A stretch of 64,000 nt of DNA. Origin: AC-32 sp963788215 (GTDB taxonomy: Bacteria; Actinomycetota; Thermoleophilia; Gaiellales; Gaiellaceae). The notes beneath the pieces were generated by a model that did no database searches, was not told the DNA's origin, and saw only the letters and a program-made list of their open reading frames with translations. Below are positions 35,993-46,066 of this stretch, one piece after another; position 1 is the stretch's first letter; each line of letters starts with the position of its first letter. The stretch is taken from positions 1 through 64,000 of the forward strand of contig CAWBFX010000005.1 of the NCBI GenBank assembly GCA_963788215.1, in the 5' to 3' direction. The position numbers and the translations under genes are program-made.

Positions 35993-36682
35993 ATGTCGTT
36001 CGGAACCGGCGCACGCCTCTCCCTTGTCGGAGGACTTGCCGCCCTCGGCGCCGCGCTCGTCCTGCTGCTGTCAGCGGGACACGCGAGCGGCGCCGACCCG
36101 ATGAAAATGAACATGAACATGTCCATGTCGAAGACGGGCGCCTCGGCGAAGGCCCTGAAGCTCCGGCTGGGCATGAACAAGCTCTGGGAGGACCACATCA
36201 CCTGGACGCGGATGGTGATTGTCGACTTCGCCGCCAACCTCCCGGATCTCCAGACCGCCGAGGGCCGGCTGCTCCGGAACCAGGCCGGCATCGGCAATGC
36301 GATCAAGCCGTACTACGGAGCGGCCGCCGGCAAGAAGCTCACGAGCCTGCTGCGGACGCACATCCTCGAGGCCGTGCCGGTTCTCCAGGACGCGAAGGCC
36401 GGTGACAACGCGAAGCTCCAGCGCGACCTCGCCAAGTGGTACGCGAACGCGCACCAGATCGCGGTCTTCCTGAGCACGGCGAACCCGCACAACTGGCCGT
36501 TGAAGGAGATGGACAGGATGATGAAGCGCCACCTCCAGCTGACGACCGATGAGGCCGTCGCACGGCTCCAGGGCAACTGGAGCGCGGACGTGAAGGCGTA
36601 CGACCGCGTCCACGCCGAGATCCTGCAGATGGCCGGAATGCTGAGCACCGGGATCATCCAGCAGTTCCCGAACCGCTTCTGA
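35993..36682 (+). CDS. Secreted Met-rich helical protein
   Basis: A 229-residue exported protein. Signal peptide residues 6-30 (GARLSLVGGLAALGAALVLLLSAGHASG), then a Met-rich segment ADPMKMNMNMSMSK, then a helical domain: LWEDHITWTRMVIVDFAANLPDL, RLLRNQAGIGNAIKPYYG, LKEMDRMMKRHLQLTTDEAVARLQGNW and HAEILQMAGMLSTGIIQQFPNRF. I recall similar sequences in Firmicutes and Actinobacteria without a proven function. The paired His/Asp/Glu on helices and the Met cluster suggest metal (Cu or Fe) binding; this is inference. ATG 35993 has a strong SD (GAGGAGGAA). It is divergent from an ECF sigma/ZAS anti-sigma operon and ends in a perfect terminator. Confidence 0.78.
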   Translation: MSFGTGARLSLVGGLAALGAALVLLLSAGHASGADPMKMNMNMSMSKTGASAKALKLRLGMNKLWEDHITWTRMVIVDFAANLPDLQTAEGRLLRNQAGIGNAIKPYYGAAAGKKLTSLLRTHILEAVPVLQDAKAGDNAKLQRDLAKWYANAHQIAVFLSTANPHNWPLKEMDRMMKRHLQLTTDEAVARLQGNWSADVKAYDRVHAEILQMAGMLSTGIIQQFPNRF

Positions 36683-36691
36683 TCTCCCCCG

Positions 36692-36725
36692 CTGCGGCGG
36701 CCTTGCGAAGGCGGGGCCGCCGCAG
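36692..36725 (+). terminator. Terminator of the Met-rich gene (bidirectional)
   Basis: CTGCGGCGGCC (36692-36702) pairs perfectly with GGCCGCCGCAG (36715-36725) around a 12 nt loop, between two convergent genes. No T run. Confidence 0.7.
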
Positions 36726-36731
36726 ACCCGC

Positions 36732-39700
36732 TCAGCGCAAGGCTTTGGCCGCGAGAAGGGCACCGCCCGCAGCGGCCGCCAGCGCCCCGAGCTGGAGCGC
36801 GCGGCGCGCCTTCGGCGCCTGCTTCGGCATGTCGTAGAGGTCCCGCTCGGGGTAGGCGGGGATCCCGCCCCGCTCGCGGGCGAGCTTCAGCACCTGCGCG
36901 AGGTGGAGCCCGCGCCGGCCCGGTGTCGCCCTGCTCGATCTGCGAGCGGCAGGAGAACCCGTCGCTGACGACGAGCGTCTCCGGCGACGCGTCGCGCACC
37001 TTCGGCAGCAGGACGCGCTCGCCGCAGGCCATCGAGACGTCGTAGTGGCCCGGCTCGTAGCCCCAGCCGCCGGCCATCCCGCAGCAGCCCGAATTGAGCT
37101 CTTCGACGTCGAGGCCCATCTGCTCGAGCAGCTTCTGCTCGTGCGAGATCCCGCCGGTCGCCTTGTGGTGGCAGTGGCCGTGGAGCAGCGCCTTGCCGGC
37201 GAGCTGCTGCGGCTCGTACTCGATCTTCTCCAGGAACTCCGCGAAGTGGAAGGTCTGCTTCGAGAGCCGCTCGGCGTCCTCGTCGAAGGTCATCAGCTTC
37301 TTCAGCTCGTCCTTGAAGACGGCGACGCAGCTCGGCTCGATGCCGACCACCGGCGTGCCCGCCCGGATCTCGGCGCGCAGCTCGCGCACGACCTTCTGCG
37401 CGTAGCGCCGCGCGAGGTCGAGCATCCCGTAGTCGTAGAGCGGCCGCCCGCAGCAGAGATGGAGCTCGGGGATGACGACGTTGCAGCCCGCGTCCTCGAG
37501 CGCCTCGACCGCCGCGATCCCGATCTCGGCGTGGAAGAAGTTCGTGAAGGTGTCGGCCCAGAGGATCACGCGCCGCCCGCCGCCGTTTCGGTGCGGCCGG
37601 CGCGCGTACCACTCCTTCAGCGTCGGCGAGGCGAACGGCGGGATGTGCCGCTTCTGCGAGACGCCCATCGCGGCCTTGGCCACGGTCGCGAACGGCTGGG
37701 TCTGGGTGACGAAGTTGACGAGCCCCGGGACCTTCGAGGCGACCCGGGCCGCCTGGTCGATCAGCCCGAACGCGTAGGCCGTGCGAGGCCGCAGCTTTCC
37801 CGAGTAGTAGTGCGAGAGGAACTCCGCCTTCAGGGTCGGGAGGTCGACGTTGACCGGGCAGTCGTTCGTGCAGCCCTTGCACGAGAGGCACAGGTCGAGC
37901 GCGTCGAAGACGTCCTCGTCCTTCCAGAGCTCGATCTCGTCGCCGTTCAGCATCTCCCAGAGCAGATGCGCGCGGCCGCGGGTCGAGTGCTTCTCCTCGC
38001 GCGTGACCATGAAGCTCGGGCACATGACGTTTGTCCCGGACTCGGTGCGGCGGCACTTGCCGATCCCGACGCAGCGCGTGGTCGCGTGGGCGAACGAGCC
38101 GTTGTCGTGCTTGTAGGAGAAGTGCGTCTTCAGCTTCGGCGGCGAGTAATCGGTGCCGAGCCGGAGGTTGTCCGTGATCCGGTAGGCGTCGACGACCTTG
38201 CCCGGGTTCATCTTCCAGTCCGGGTCCCAGATCGACTTGAACTCGCGGAAGGCCTCGATCAGCTCCGGCCCGAACATCTTCGGCAGCAGCTCGCCGCGCG
38301 ACTGGCCGTCGCCGTGCTCGCCCGAGATCGAGCCGCCCATGCTCAGGACGAGATCGGCGGCCTCGCCGACGAAGCGCCGGTAGGTCTCGATCCCTTCCTT
38401 CGTCTTCAGGTCGAAGTTCCAGCGCGCGTGCACGCAGCCCTGGCCGTAGTGGCCGTAGAGCGCGCTCTCGTAGCCGTACCGCTCCGTCAGCTTCGCGAGC
38501 TCGCGGAGGTAGTCGCCGAGCCGCTCGGGCGGGACGGCCGAGTCCTCCCAGCCCTCGTACGTGTCGGGCTTGCCGGGCAGGAAAGCGGTCGCGCCGAGGC
38601 CGGCCTCGCGGACTTCCCAGACGTGCTGCTCGGCCGGCGGGTCGTCGTAGAGCTTCATGCCCTTCGGCGGCTCCTTCGACTTCTCCAGGTCGGCCATCAA
38701 TGCACGGGCCTTCTCGTCGGCCTCCTCCTTGGTCTCGCCGCCGAACTCGACGAGCAGCCAGCCGTCGCCGTCCGGGAGCTTCGAGAGATCCTCCTTGTGC
38801 TTGCCGAGCATCGTCATGTCGATGATCAGCTGCTCGTCGACGCCTTCGAGGCCGAGCGGCTCGTGCTCGAGGACGTCCATCACGTGGTCGGCCGCCGAGG
38901 CGGCGCTGTCGTAGCCGATCACCACGAGCGAACGGACGGGCGGGCTGTGCAGCAGGTGGACCGTCGCCTCCAGGTAGGTGACGCACGTGCTCTCGGTTCC
39001 GGCGAGGGCGCGGGCGACGTGGAAGCCCTTCTCGGGCAGAAGGTCATCGAGGTTGTAGCCCGAGACGCGGCGCGGGATGTTCGGATAGCGGGCGCGGATC
39101 AGGTCGGCGTAGCGGTCGCGCAGATCCATCAGCTTGCGGTCGATCTCCTCGTCGCCCGAGGTGCCCTCGCGCGCGGTCAGGCGGCGCCCGTCGTAGAGCA
39201 CGTAGTCGAGCTCGTGGACGTTGTCGGACGTGCGCGGGCCCGGGCCGTAGAACTGCGCCATCACCGAGCGGACGCCGCACGAATTCGACGCGATCATCCC
39301 GCCGAAGGTGCAGTACTCGTGCGTCGACGGATCGGGGCCGAAGGTGAGCTGATGCTCCTTCTCCGCGGTCTCGCGCAGGTGGTCGAGGATCAGGCCGGGC
39401 TCGACGCGCGCGAGCTTCCGCTCCGCGTCGATCTCGACGATCCGGTTCAGGTACTTGGAGAAGTCCATCACGACCGCGACGTTGGTCGTCTGTCCCGCGA
39501 GCCCGGTGCCGCCGCCGCGCGAGAGGATCGGCGCGCCGTGCTCGCGGCAGGCAGCGATCGTCGCGACCACGTCGTCGGCCGAGCGCGGGATGACGACGCC
39601 GATCGGCAGCTGCCGGTAGTTCGCGCCGGTCGCCGAGTAGAGGCCGCGGTCGCCGGGCGAGAAGCGCACCTCGCCTTCGATGCTCCCGCGGAGCGCGCGC

Positions 39701-39780
39701 TCGAGGGCGCGCACGTCGACCTCGCCGCCGGCGACGGGCCGCATGCGGGTCTCGGGCCTGGTCTTCGCCGGGACGTTCAT
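36732..39780 (-). CDS. FAD-linked oxidase fused to Fe-S / CCG-domain protein (GlcD-GlpC type), frameshifted at C-terminus
   Basis: Reconstructed as about 1015 residues. The N-terminal FAD_binding_4 domain (VVIPRSADDVVATIAACREHGAPILSRGGGTGLAG, FGGMIASNSCG) and FAD-oxidase C domain (GQGCVHARWNFDLKT, GEHGDGQSRG) are followed by two 4Fe-4S sites (CVGIGKC..CPS; CLSCKGCTNDCPV) and a CCG domain with CCGRPLYDYG and NSGCCGMAGGWGYE. This matches large D-2-hydroxyacid or D-lactate dehydrogenases of the YdiJ type, which feed electrons to quinone. One G inserted near 36921 shifts the last 60 residues; corrected, the protein ends with LGALAAAAGGALLAAKALR, a membrane tail. Its ATG overlaps the dehydratase stop. 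Confidence 0.9.
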
Positions 39781-40882
39781 GCGGCGTACCGCTCCGCGTC
39801 GGCGCGCCTGAAGCTCGAGCCCGTTGCCCGGCCGCGAGCGGTCGGGCCTGAGCTCGCCGTCCATCGGCTCGAGGACGCCGTCGAAGAGCATCGACTCGAC
39901 GCGCGTGTGGTCGTGGAAGTACTCGAGGTGCCGGAGGTTGGGCACCGCGCAGAGAGCGTGCGCCGAGAGCTGCGGGGCGCAATGGCCGGAGACGTCGAGC
40001 CCGTGCGCGTTCGCGAGCCCGGCCGCCTGCAGCAGACCGGTGATCCCGCCGCAGCGGGTGACGTCCACCTGCATGCAGTCCACGCAGCCGAGCAGGTTGC
40101 GGAAGTCGGCGAGCACGAAGGCGTACTCCCCGGCCGCGATCTCGAGCCCGCCGGGCCCCTGCTCGCGAACGAGCCGGAGGCCCTCGAAGTCCGCCGAGCT
40201 GACGGGCTCCTCGAACCAGCTCACGCCCCACTCTCGCCGGAGCCGGTGAGCCCAGTCGAGCGCCTGCTTGCGCCCGAGGGCGCCGTTCGAGTCGACGAAG
40301 AGCTCGACCTCGTCGCCGATCGCCTCCCGCGCGGCGTCGAGCCGCTCCGGGTCGCGCTCGGGCTCGCGGGAGATCTTCATCTTCACGCGCGAGAAGCCCT
40401 GCTCGCGCCAGCCGCTCGAGCTGCTCACGCAACCGCTCGAGCGAGTACGAGCAGAAGCCGCCGCTGCCGTAGAGCGGCACCGAGTCGTGCGCCCGAGGCA
40501 GGACGTCGACCAGCGGCAGGTCGAGCAGCCGCGCCTTCAGGTCCCAGAGCGCGCAGTCGACGGCGGCGAGAGCCATCGAGCCGATCCCGGGCCGGCCGGC
40601 GTTCCGCAGCGCGCGGCCGAGCTTCTCCCAGGTGACGGCGGGACTGAGCGCGTCGGTTCCCTCGACAAGCTCGCCTAGCTTCTCCTCGACGAGCTTCCCG
40701 GCGGCTGCCGGCGCGTACGTGAAGCCGAGTCCGCCTGCGCCGCCCGCGTGCGCTTCGACCACGACCAGCGTCGTCGAGTCCCACTCGAGGGTTCCGTCGG
40801 ACTCGGGCGCGTCGGTCGGAACCTCGTACGCGGAGACGTCGAGCCGCTCTACGCCCACCTCGGTTCGGGTCGCGAGCGTCAT
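39777..40882 (-). CDS. Enolase-superfamily sugar-acid dehydratase (mandelate racemase family), two frameshifts
   Basis: Reconstructed as about 368 residues. Visible catalytic parts: VKMKISREP (KxK base), ELFVDSNGAL, SWFEEPVSS and AAGEYA (three metal ligands Asp/Glu/Glu), QVDVTRCGGIT, and SGHCAPQLSAH (acid/base His). This is the mandelate racemase / sugar-acid dehydratase arrangement. The frame breaks near 40425 and near 39810 (a G extra in CTTCAGGCGCGCC), the latter hiding the natural end LELQRADAERYAA with TGA at 39777-39779. ATG 40882 overlaps the upstream ThDP-enzyme stop (ATGA). The neighbours suggest catabolism of a sugar acid to 2-keto acids. Confidence 0.86.
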
Positions 40883-42675
40883 TTGCGTCCGGGCAGCGAC
40901 TCCTTGAACTCGGAGAGCTTGCCCCGGAGCGACTTCTCCATCACGCCCACGCGCTCCGGGTCGCCCTTGACCATCGCCTTCGCCATCTTCTCGGCCTGCA
41001 TCCGCGTGATGTGCGGCGGCAGCGGCGGGATCTCCGGGTCGACCTTGACCTCGAGCACGCACGGGCCGCCCGCGGCGAGCGCCTGGTCCCAGGCGTCGCC
41101 GACCTGCTCGCCGTCCTCGCAGTAGATGCCCTTGAAGCCGAGCAGCTCCGCGTACTTCGAGTACGGGATGCTCGGGATCCACTGGGTGCCGGGGTACTTC
41201 GGATCACCCGAGAGCACGCGCTGCTCCCAGGTCACCTGGTTCAGATCCTGGTTGTTGAAGACGCAGAAGACGAACGGCCCGTCGCTGAGCCGGTCCTCGT
41301 AGCGCTTGATCGTGATCAGCTCGTTCATCCCGTTCATCTGGAACGCGCCGTCTCCGACGAAAGCGATCACCGGGCGGCTCGGGTACGCGAACTTGGCCGC
41401 GACCGCGTACGGCGTGCCCGGGCCCATCGTCGCGAGCGTCCCCGAGAGCGAGGCGCGGTTGCCGGAGCGCAGCTTCAGGTCGCGCGCGAACCAGTTCGTG
41501 GAGGAGCCCGAATCGGCGCAGAGGATCGCGTCCTCCGGCAGCCGCTGCGACAGCTCCCAGACCACGCGCTGCGGGTTCATCGGGTCGCCGTCCTGATGCG
41601 CGCGGTCGTCGACCACCCGCCACCACTCCTCGATCTGGGTCTCGATCTGCTCGCGCCACGAGCGATCCTCCTTGCGCTCGAGCTTCGAGTTGAGCAGGCG
41701 CAGCGTCTCCTTCGCGTCGCCGACGAGCTGGACGTCGACCGGGTAGCGGAGGCCGATGCGGCTCGGCTCGATGTCGATCTCGACGCAGCGCGCCTGGCCC
41801 TCCTTCGGCAGGAACTCCGAGTACGGGAAGCTCGTGCCGACCATCAGCAGCGTGTCGCAGCCGTTCATCAGCTCATAGCTGGCGGTGGTCCCGAGCAGGC
41901 CGATCGAGCCTGTGACGAAGGGCAGGTCGTCGGGCAGGACGTCCTTGCCGAGCAGCGCCTTGGCGACACCCGCGCCGAGCAGCTCGGCGGTCTCGGTGAG
42001 CTCGTCGCTCGCGCCCGCCGCACCCTGGCCGGCGAGGATCGCGACCTTCTCGCCCTCGTTGAGCAGGCGGGCCGCGCTCTCGAGGTCCTCCTCGTGCGGA
42101 AGGACGCGCGGGCGCGAGTAGCCGATGCTGGAGAAGACCGCGCCGTGCTCGCGCGGAGGCGACTCGACCGCCTTCTCCTCCTGGACGTCACCCGGGAAGA
42201 TGAGGGTCGCGACGCCGCGCCTGTCGAGCGCGATGCGGATCGCGCGGTCGATCAGGTGGCGCGCCTGCGCGGGCTCCATGCAGACCTGGACGAACTCGGA
42301 GACGTCCTTGAAGAGCACCTGCAGGTCGACCTCCTGCTGGTAGGCGGCACCGAGCGACATGCGCTTCTGCTGCCCAACGATCGCGAGGACCGGCGCGTGG
42401 TCGAGCTTCGCGTCGTAGAGGCCGTTCAGCAGGTGGATCGCGCCGGGGCCGGAGGTGGCGATGCAGCAGCCGAGCTCGTCGGCGAACTTCGCGTGCCCGC
42501 AGGCCATGAACGCCGCCATCTCCTCGTGGCGTGCCTGGATGAACTCGGGGTCGCCGTCGGCGCGGTCGAAGGCCCCGAGGAACCCGTTGATCCCGTCGCC
42601 GGGGTAGCCGTACACGCGGTGGATGCCCGAGTCGCTCAGGCGCTTCAGCACGTAGTCCGCAACAAGCTCGGCCAT
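40879..42675 (-). CDS. ThDP-dependent enzyme, pyruvate oxidase / acetolactate synthase-like (PoxB type)
   Basis: A 598-residue ThDP enzyme. The catalytic Glu lies in QARHEEMAAFMACGHAKF, the central FAD/NAD-like domain is residues about 190-330 and the ThDP motif is VGDGAFQMNGMNEL ... CVFNNQDLNQVTWEQR (GDG...NN). The overall pattern (YGYPGDGINGFLGAFDRADGDPEFIQ) is that of the PoxB-like group, pyruvate dehydrogenase (quinone) or related keto-acid decarboxylase; acetolactate synthase is an alternative. ATG 42675 has SD GAGGAGG. It heads an operon with the dehydratase and FAD/Fe-S protein, each with 4 nt overlap. Confidence 0.88.
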   Translation of the reverse strand: MAELVADYVLKRLSDSGIHRVYGYPGDGINGFLGAFDRADGDPEFIQARHEEMAAFMACGHAKFADELGCCIATSGPGAIHLLNGLYDAKLDHAPVLAIVGQQKRMSLGAAYQQEVDLQVLFKDVSEFVQVCMEPAQARHLIDRAIRIALDRRGVATLIFPGDVQEEKAVESPPREHGAVFSSIGYSRPRVLPHEEDLESAARLLNEGEKVAILAGQGAAGASDELTETAELLGAGVAKALLGKDVLPDDLPFVTGSIGLLGTTASYELMNGCDTLLMVGTSFPYSEFLPKEGQARCVEIDIEPSRIGLRYPVDVQLVGDAKETLRLLNSKLERKEDRSWREQIETQIEEWWRVVDDRAHQDGDPMNPQRVVWELSQRLPEDAILCADSGSSTNWFARDLKLRSGNRASLSGTLATMGPGTPYAVAAKFAYPSRPVIAFVGDGAFQMNGMNELITIKRYEDRLSDGPFVFCVFNNQDLNQVTWEQRVLSGDPKYPGTQWIPSIPYSKYAELLGFKGIYCEDGEQVGDAWDQALAAGGPCVLEVKVDPEIPPLPPHITRMQAEKMAKAMVKGDPERVGVMEKSLRGKLSEFKESLPGRK

Positions 42676-42754
42676 GGTCGTCCTCCTCTACTCGCTCCTT
42701 CTGAGTCTTTACGCCGGGTACCGATGCAAAACGCGGCGTACGATTCGGCGCTAG

Positions 42755-43087
42755 ATGGCGTACGACGAGGAGCTGGCAGGACGCATTCGCGAGCTGGTCG
42801 CGGGAGAGGCCGGCCTCGAGGAGAAGAAGATGTTCGGAGGCCTCGGGTTCATGGTGGGCGGCAACATGGCCGTCGCCGCGAGCGGCCAGGGCGGGCTGCT
42901 CGTCCGCGTCGACCCTGCCGAGTCGGACGCGCTCGTCGCCTCGACGGCCGCCTACCCGATGGAGATGCGCGGGCGGCAGATGGCGGGCTGGCTCCGCGTC
43001 GACTCCGAGCAGCTCGCCGGCGACGAGCTCGCCGCGTGGGTCGAGCGCGGGGTCGCCTACGCGCGGTCGCTACCGAAGAAGAGCTAG
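42755..43087 (+). CDS. TfoX/Sxy N-terminal domain protein
   Basis: A 110-residue protein similar to the TfoX N-terminal domain: LAGRIRELVAGEAGLEEKKMFGGLGFMVGGNMAVAASGQGGLLVRVDP, then GRQMAGWLRVD and ELAAWVERGVAYARSLPKKS. In gamma-proteobacteria the full TfoX controls competence; the short actinobacterial form has no known function. ATG 42755 lacks a clear SD. It is divergent from the ThDP operon and convergent with the ABC permease, 2 nt apart. Confidence 0.85.
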   Translation: MAYDEELAGRIRELVAGEAGLEEKKMFGGLGFMVGGNMAVAASGQGGLLVRVDPAESDALVASTAAYPMEMRGRQMAGWLRVDSEQLAGDELAAWVERGVAYARSLPKKS

Positions 43088-43089
43088 CG

Positions 43090-46062
43090 CTACTGGTACC
43101 GCAGCGCCTCCGCCGGGTAGATCCGGGACGCACGCAGCGCCGGCAGGAACGTCGTCGCGAGGGCGACCAGGTAGACCGCGAGGAAGATCACGCCGAGGTT
43201 CGCCCAGGGCACGTCGAAGCTCAGGTTCTGCCAGCTCGGCGTGCTCTGGGAGTCGCTGATCACCTGGTGCGCGACGACGAGCCCGAGCACGGTCCCGACG
43301 ACGATCGCGGTGAGCGCGACGAAGGACGACTCCAGCAGGAAGACGAGCTGGACCATCCGCCGGCGGAACCCGATCGCGCGCAGGACGCCGATGTGCTGCC
43401 TCCGTTCCACGACGGCGCGCGCCGAGATGACGCCGAGGGCCGCGACGCCGACGATCAGGCCGAGCCCCATGAAGCCCATCACCAGCCGGTTCATCGTCAC
43501 GTTTGCAGCGACGATGTCATGGAGCGTGTCCTTCAGCGCATCGGCCTGCATCCCGCTGCCGACGAACGCCGACTCGAGCTGCCTGGAGGCCCCCTTCGGG
43601 TCGACTCCCGGCTTGACGGCGAAGAGGTGGATCGTGGGCAGCGCCCGGGCGCCGAAGACCCGCTGCAGCGAGCGCTGCGAGGTCCAGATCCCGGCCATGA
43701 ACTCCGGCGCGCTGTCGGAGAGGACGCCGATCACCGTCAGCGTCACCCGCCTGCCGGTCTGCGGGTCCCGGATCGCAACGCGAACCGGCTTGAACGTCTC
43801 GTCTTCGAGATAGAAGCCCGTCAGCTTGAACTTCGGCGCCATCGCGAAGCCCCAGTTGGCCTTGCGCGGTACGACGAACTGGTCGACGACCGCCAGGTTC
43901 GGCCTGGTCCGAATCGCCTGCCACACCGCCGCGGACGAGCCGTAGCCGCGGGCGCGGGCGGCGAGCCCGTAGGTCGTGTTCGAGAGGAAGGCGGCATCCG
44001 CGCCGTTCGCGGTGTACGACTCCTCCTTGGAACGGGTGCCGAGCTGACGCGCCTTGACCGGTAGCGACGACTCGCTCGAGACAACGCTGAAGTCCTGCGG
44101 CCGCGCCCCGAGCGTCGCCTTGAGCGCAGCCGGCATGTTCACGATCGGCTGGGCGGGCGAGGTCGTGGCCCGCACGTCGAAGCCTCCGCCGAACGTGTCG
44201 ATGTCGTTCATCGCGTTCGTGAACGCGCCCGAGGTGGTGGCGCCGACGACGAGGGTGAAGACGACAAGCGTGAACATCGCGAGCGTCACCCCCGTGCGGA
44301 ACAGGCTCCGCAACGGGTAGGCCATCGACATCCGCAGCACGGGCGCCAGACTCCGGGAACGGCCGGCGACCGAGCCGAGCGCGCCGAGCAGGACATCTGC
44401 GTTGTACATCAGCGTCCACGAGGCGCCGATCACGATCATCAGCCCGCCGAGGATGAAGATCGAGAAGTTGACCTTCATCTCGCCGAAGAGCCAGCGGCTG
44501 ATCGGGAGCACGAACCAGAGCACGAGCGAGAGACCGGCCCCGGTGTACACCGCGCGCTCGGGAACCCCGAGCACGCGCAGGATCGGGACGAGCCCGAGGA
44601 TCACGAGCGAGACCCCGAAACCGAGCGTGACCGCGTTCTCCGCGCCGACGCCGGCGAATGCGAGCGCCGCCCCGCAGAGGACGGCGAGCGCGCCGAGCAG
44701 CCAGCGCCGGTGGCGCTGCCTCTCCGCCGGCTCGGGCAGGCTGCGGATCGCGGACACGATGTTCATGCGGCTGACGCGCCACGCCGAGAAGGCGACGACC
44801 ACCAGCGTCAGCAGCACGCCGATCGCGTAGCCGAGCAGGAAGGTCGACGGCTTCACCGAGTAGGAGATGTGGAAGTCCTCCGCGGTTGCGAAAGCGCTGG
44901 CCATCGCCAGCACCATCCCGTAGGCGACCGCCACGCCCAGCAGCACCCCGACCAGCGCCGCGAGCAGGTCATAGGCGAGCCCCTCGTAGAGGAACATCTG
45001 GATGAGGTGACCCCGGCGCGTGCCAACCGCCCGCGCGATTCCGAGCTCTCCGCGCCGCTCTGCCGCGAGCATCACGAAGATCAGGAAGATCAGCAGGATG
45101 CCCGCCGCGATCGAGAACGACCCGAAGGTCGTGAAGAACGACATGAACATCGCTCCGGCCGCATCGGCCTGCTGGAGGGCGTCCTGCTTCGTGTTGTCGG
45201 CCTCGAGGCCGAGGCGCGCGGCCTCCGGCTTGAGCACATTCATGGCCTGGTCGGTGGCCCCAGGGCCGCCGCTGTTCGAGACGAATAGCGCCTTCACGAG
45301 CCCCGGCTTGCCGAGGAATTGCTGCGCCGACGCGAGCGGCATCAGTACCGCTGCGCCGTCGGTCCCGACGCCGTCGTAGCGGACGATCGCCTTCACGGTC
45401 GCAGTTGCGGCTCTTCCGCCCGAGAGGATCTGGAGGATGTCGCCCGGCCTGGCCGCGAGCTTGTCCTCGGCTTTGGCGTTGAGATACACCTCGTTCGGAT
45501 ACAACTGGGCGAGCGAGACGGTCCGGCCACCGGCACTGATCCGGCCGAAGCCGCGCATCCCGGCGTTCGAGGTGGAGAACAGCATCACACGGGGCTCAGC
45601 CTGGCGGCTGGTCGTGTTCTGCACGGCGACGGCCTCGAGGATCACGGGTTGCACGCCGTCGACGAGCCCGGACGAGCGGGTGTCGCGGGCCAGCTTGCCC
45701 GCGTAGCTCTGCGGGAAGTAGCGCCAGCCGGTCGAGCCGCCCCCGCTGGCGAGAGCGGCGTCGATGCCTTTGGCGCCGATCACCTCGTCCGTGTTGCCGA
45801 GCGCCGCGGTGGCGGAGGTGCGGATGGTGTGGCTCATCGTGTCGCCCGTCGCCAGAGCGGCGGAGATGATCGTCGTTCCGAGCATCAGCCCGACGACGAT
45901 CAGGGCTGTCCGGCCGCGGCGGCGGGTAAGGCTGCGGATTCCGAGCCTGAAGAAGATCCCGTTCCGCAGCGCGAGGGCTGCTATGACCCCGATGGCCGCC
46001 GCGAGGATGATGGTGAGGACCACCGTCAGCCCGTCGACGGGGAGGCCGAAGATCTTCGTCAT
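43090..46062 (-). CDS. ABC transporter permease, MacB/FtsX-like
   Basis: A 990-residue permease with an N-terminal helix (LTVVLTIILAAAIGVIAALAL), a second helix (RTALIVVGLMLGTTIISAALATGD), a large extracytoplasmic domain, and two FtsX permease domains: FFTTFGSFSIAAGILLIFLIFVMLAAERRGELGIARAVGTRRGHL (about 300-390) and VMGFMGLGLIVGVAALGVISARAVVERRQHIGVLRAIGFRRRM (about 860-950). ERRGELGIARAVG is the typical FtsX-family motif. It pairs with the ATPase encoded upstream and probably exports or mechanically releases a lipid, peptide or drug. The protein is fused from two permease halves. Confidence 0.9.
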   Translation of the reverse strand: MTKIFGLPVDGLTVVLTIILAAAIGVIAALALRNGIFFRLGIRSLTRRRGRTALIVVGLMLGTTIISAALATGDTMSHTIRTSATAALGNTDEVIGAKGIDAALASGGGSTGWRYFPQSYAGKLARDTRSSGLVDGVQPVILEAVAVQNTTSRQAEPRVMLFSTSNAGMRGFGRISAGGRTVSLAQLYPNEVYLNAKAEDKLAARPGDILQILSGGRAATATVKAIVRYDGVGTDGAAVLMPLASAQQFLGKPGLVKALFVSNSGGPGATDQAMNVLKPEAARLGLEADNTKQDALQQADAAGAMFMSFFTTFGSFSIAAGILLIFLIFVMLAAERRGELGIARAVGTRRGHLIQMFLYEGLAYDLLAALVGVLLGVAVAYGMVLAMASAFATAEDFHISYSVKPSTFLLGYAIGVLLTLVVVAFSAWRVSRMNIVSAIRSLPEPAERQRHRRWLLGALAVLCGAALAFAGVGAENAVTLGFGVSLVILGLVPILRVLGVPERAVYTGAGLSLVLWFVLPISRWLFGEMKVNFSIFILGGLMIVIGASWTLMYNADVLLGALGSVAGRSRSLAPVLRMSMAYPLRSLFRTGVTLAMFTLVVFTLVVGATTSGAFTNAMNDIDTFGGGFDVRATTSPAQPIVNMPAALKATLGARPQDFSVVSSESSLPVKARQLGTRSKEESYTANGADAAFLSNTTYGLAARARGYGSSAAVWQAIRTRPNLAVVDQFVVPRKANWGFAMAPKFKLTGFYLEDETFKPVRVAIRDPQTGRRVTLTVIGVLSDSAPEFMAGIWTSQRSLQRVFGARALPTIHLFAVKPGVDPKGASRQLESAFVGSGMQADALKDTLHDIVAANVTMNRLVMGFMGLGLIVGVAALGVISARAVVERRQHIGVLRAIGFRRRMVQLVFLLESSFVALTAIVVGTVLGLVVAHQVISDSQSTPSWQNLSFDVPWANLGVIFLAVYLVALATTFLPALRASRIYPAEALRYQ

Positions 46063-46066
46063 GGCG

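Noticed and set aside
36313..40428. Apparent 1371-residue fusion of dehydratase and FAD/Fe-S protein
   Set aside because: The natural TGA of the dehydratase is one base out of frame near 39778 and overlaps the ATG of the next gene; the fusion is an indel artefact.
37045..40635. 1196-codon + strand frame opposite the FAD/Fe-S gene
   Set aside because: Leu/Arg/Asp/Val-rich shadow without any domain; the minus strand has Fe-S and FAD motifs.
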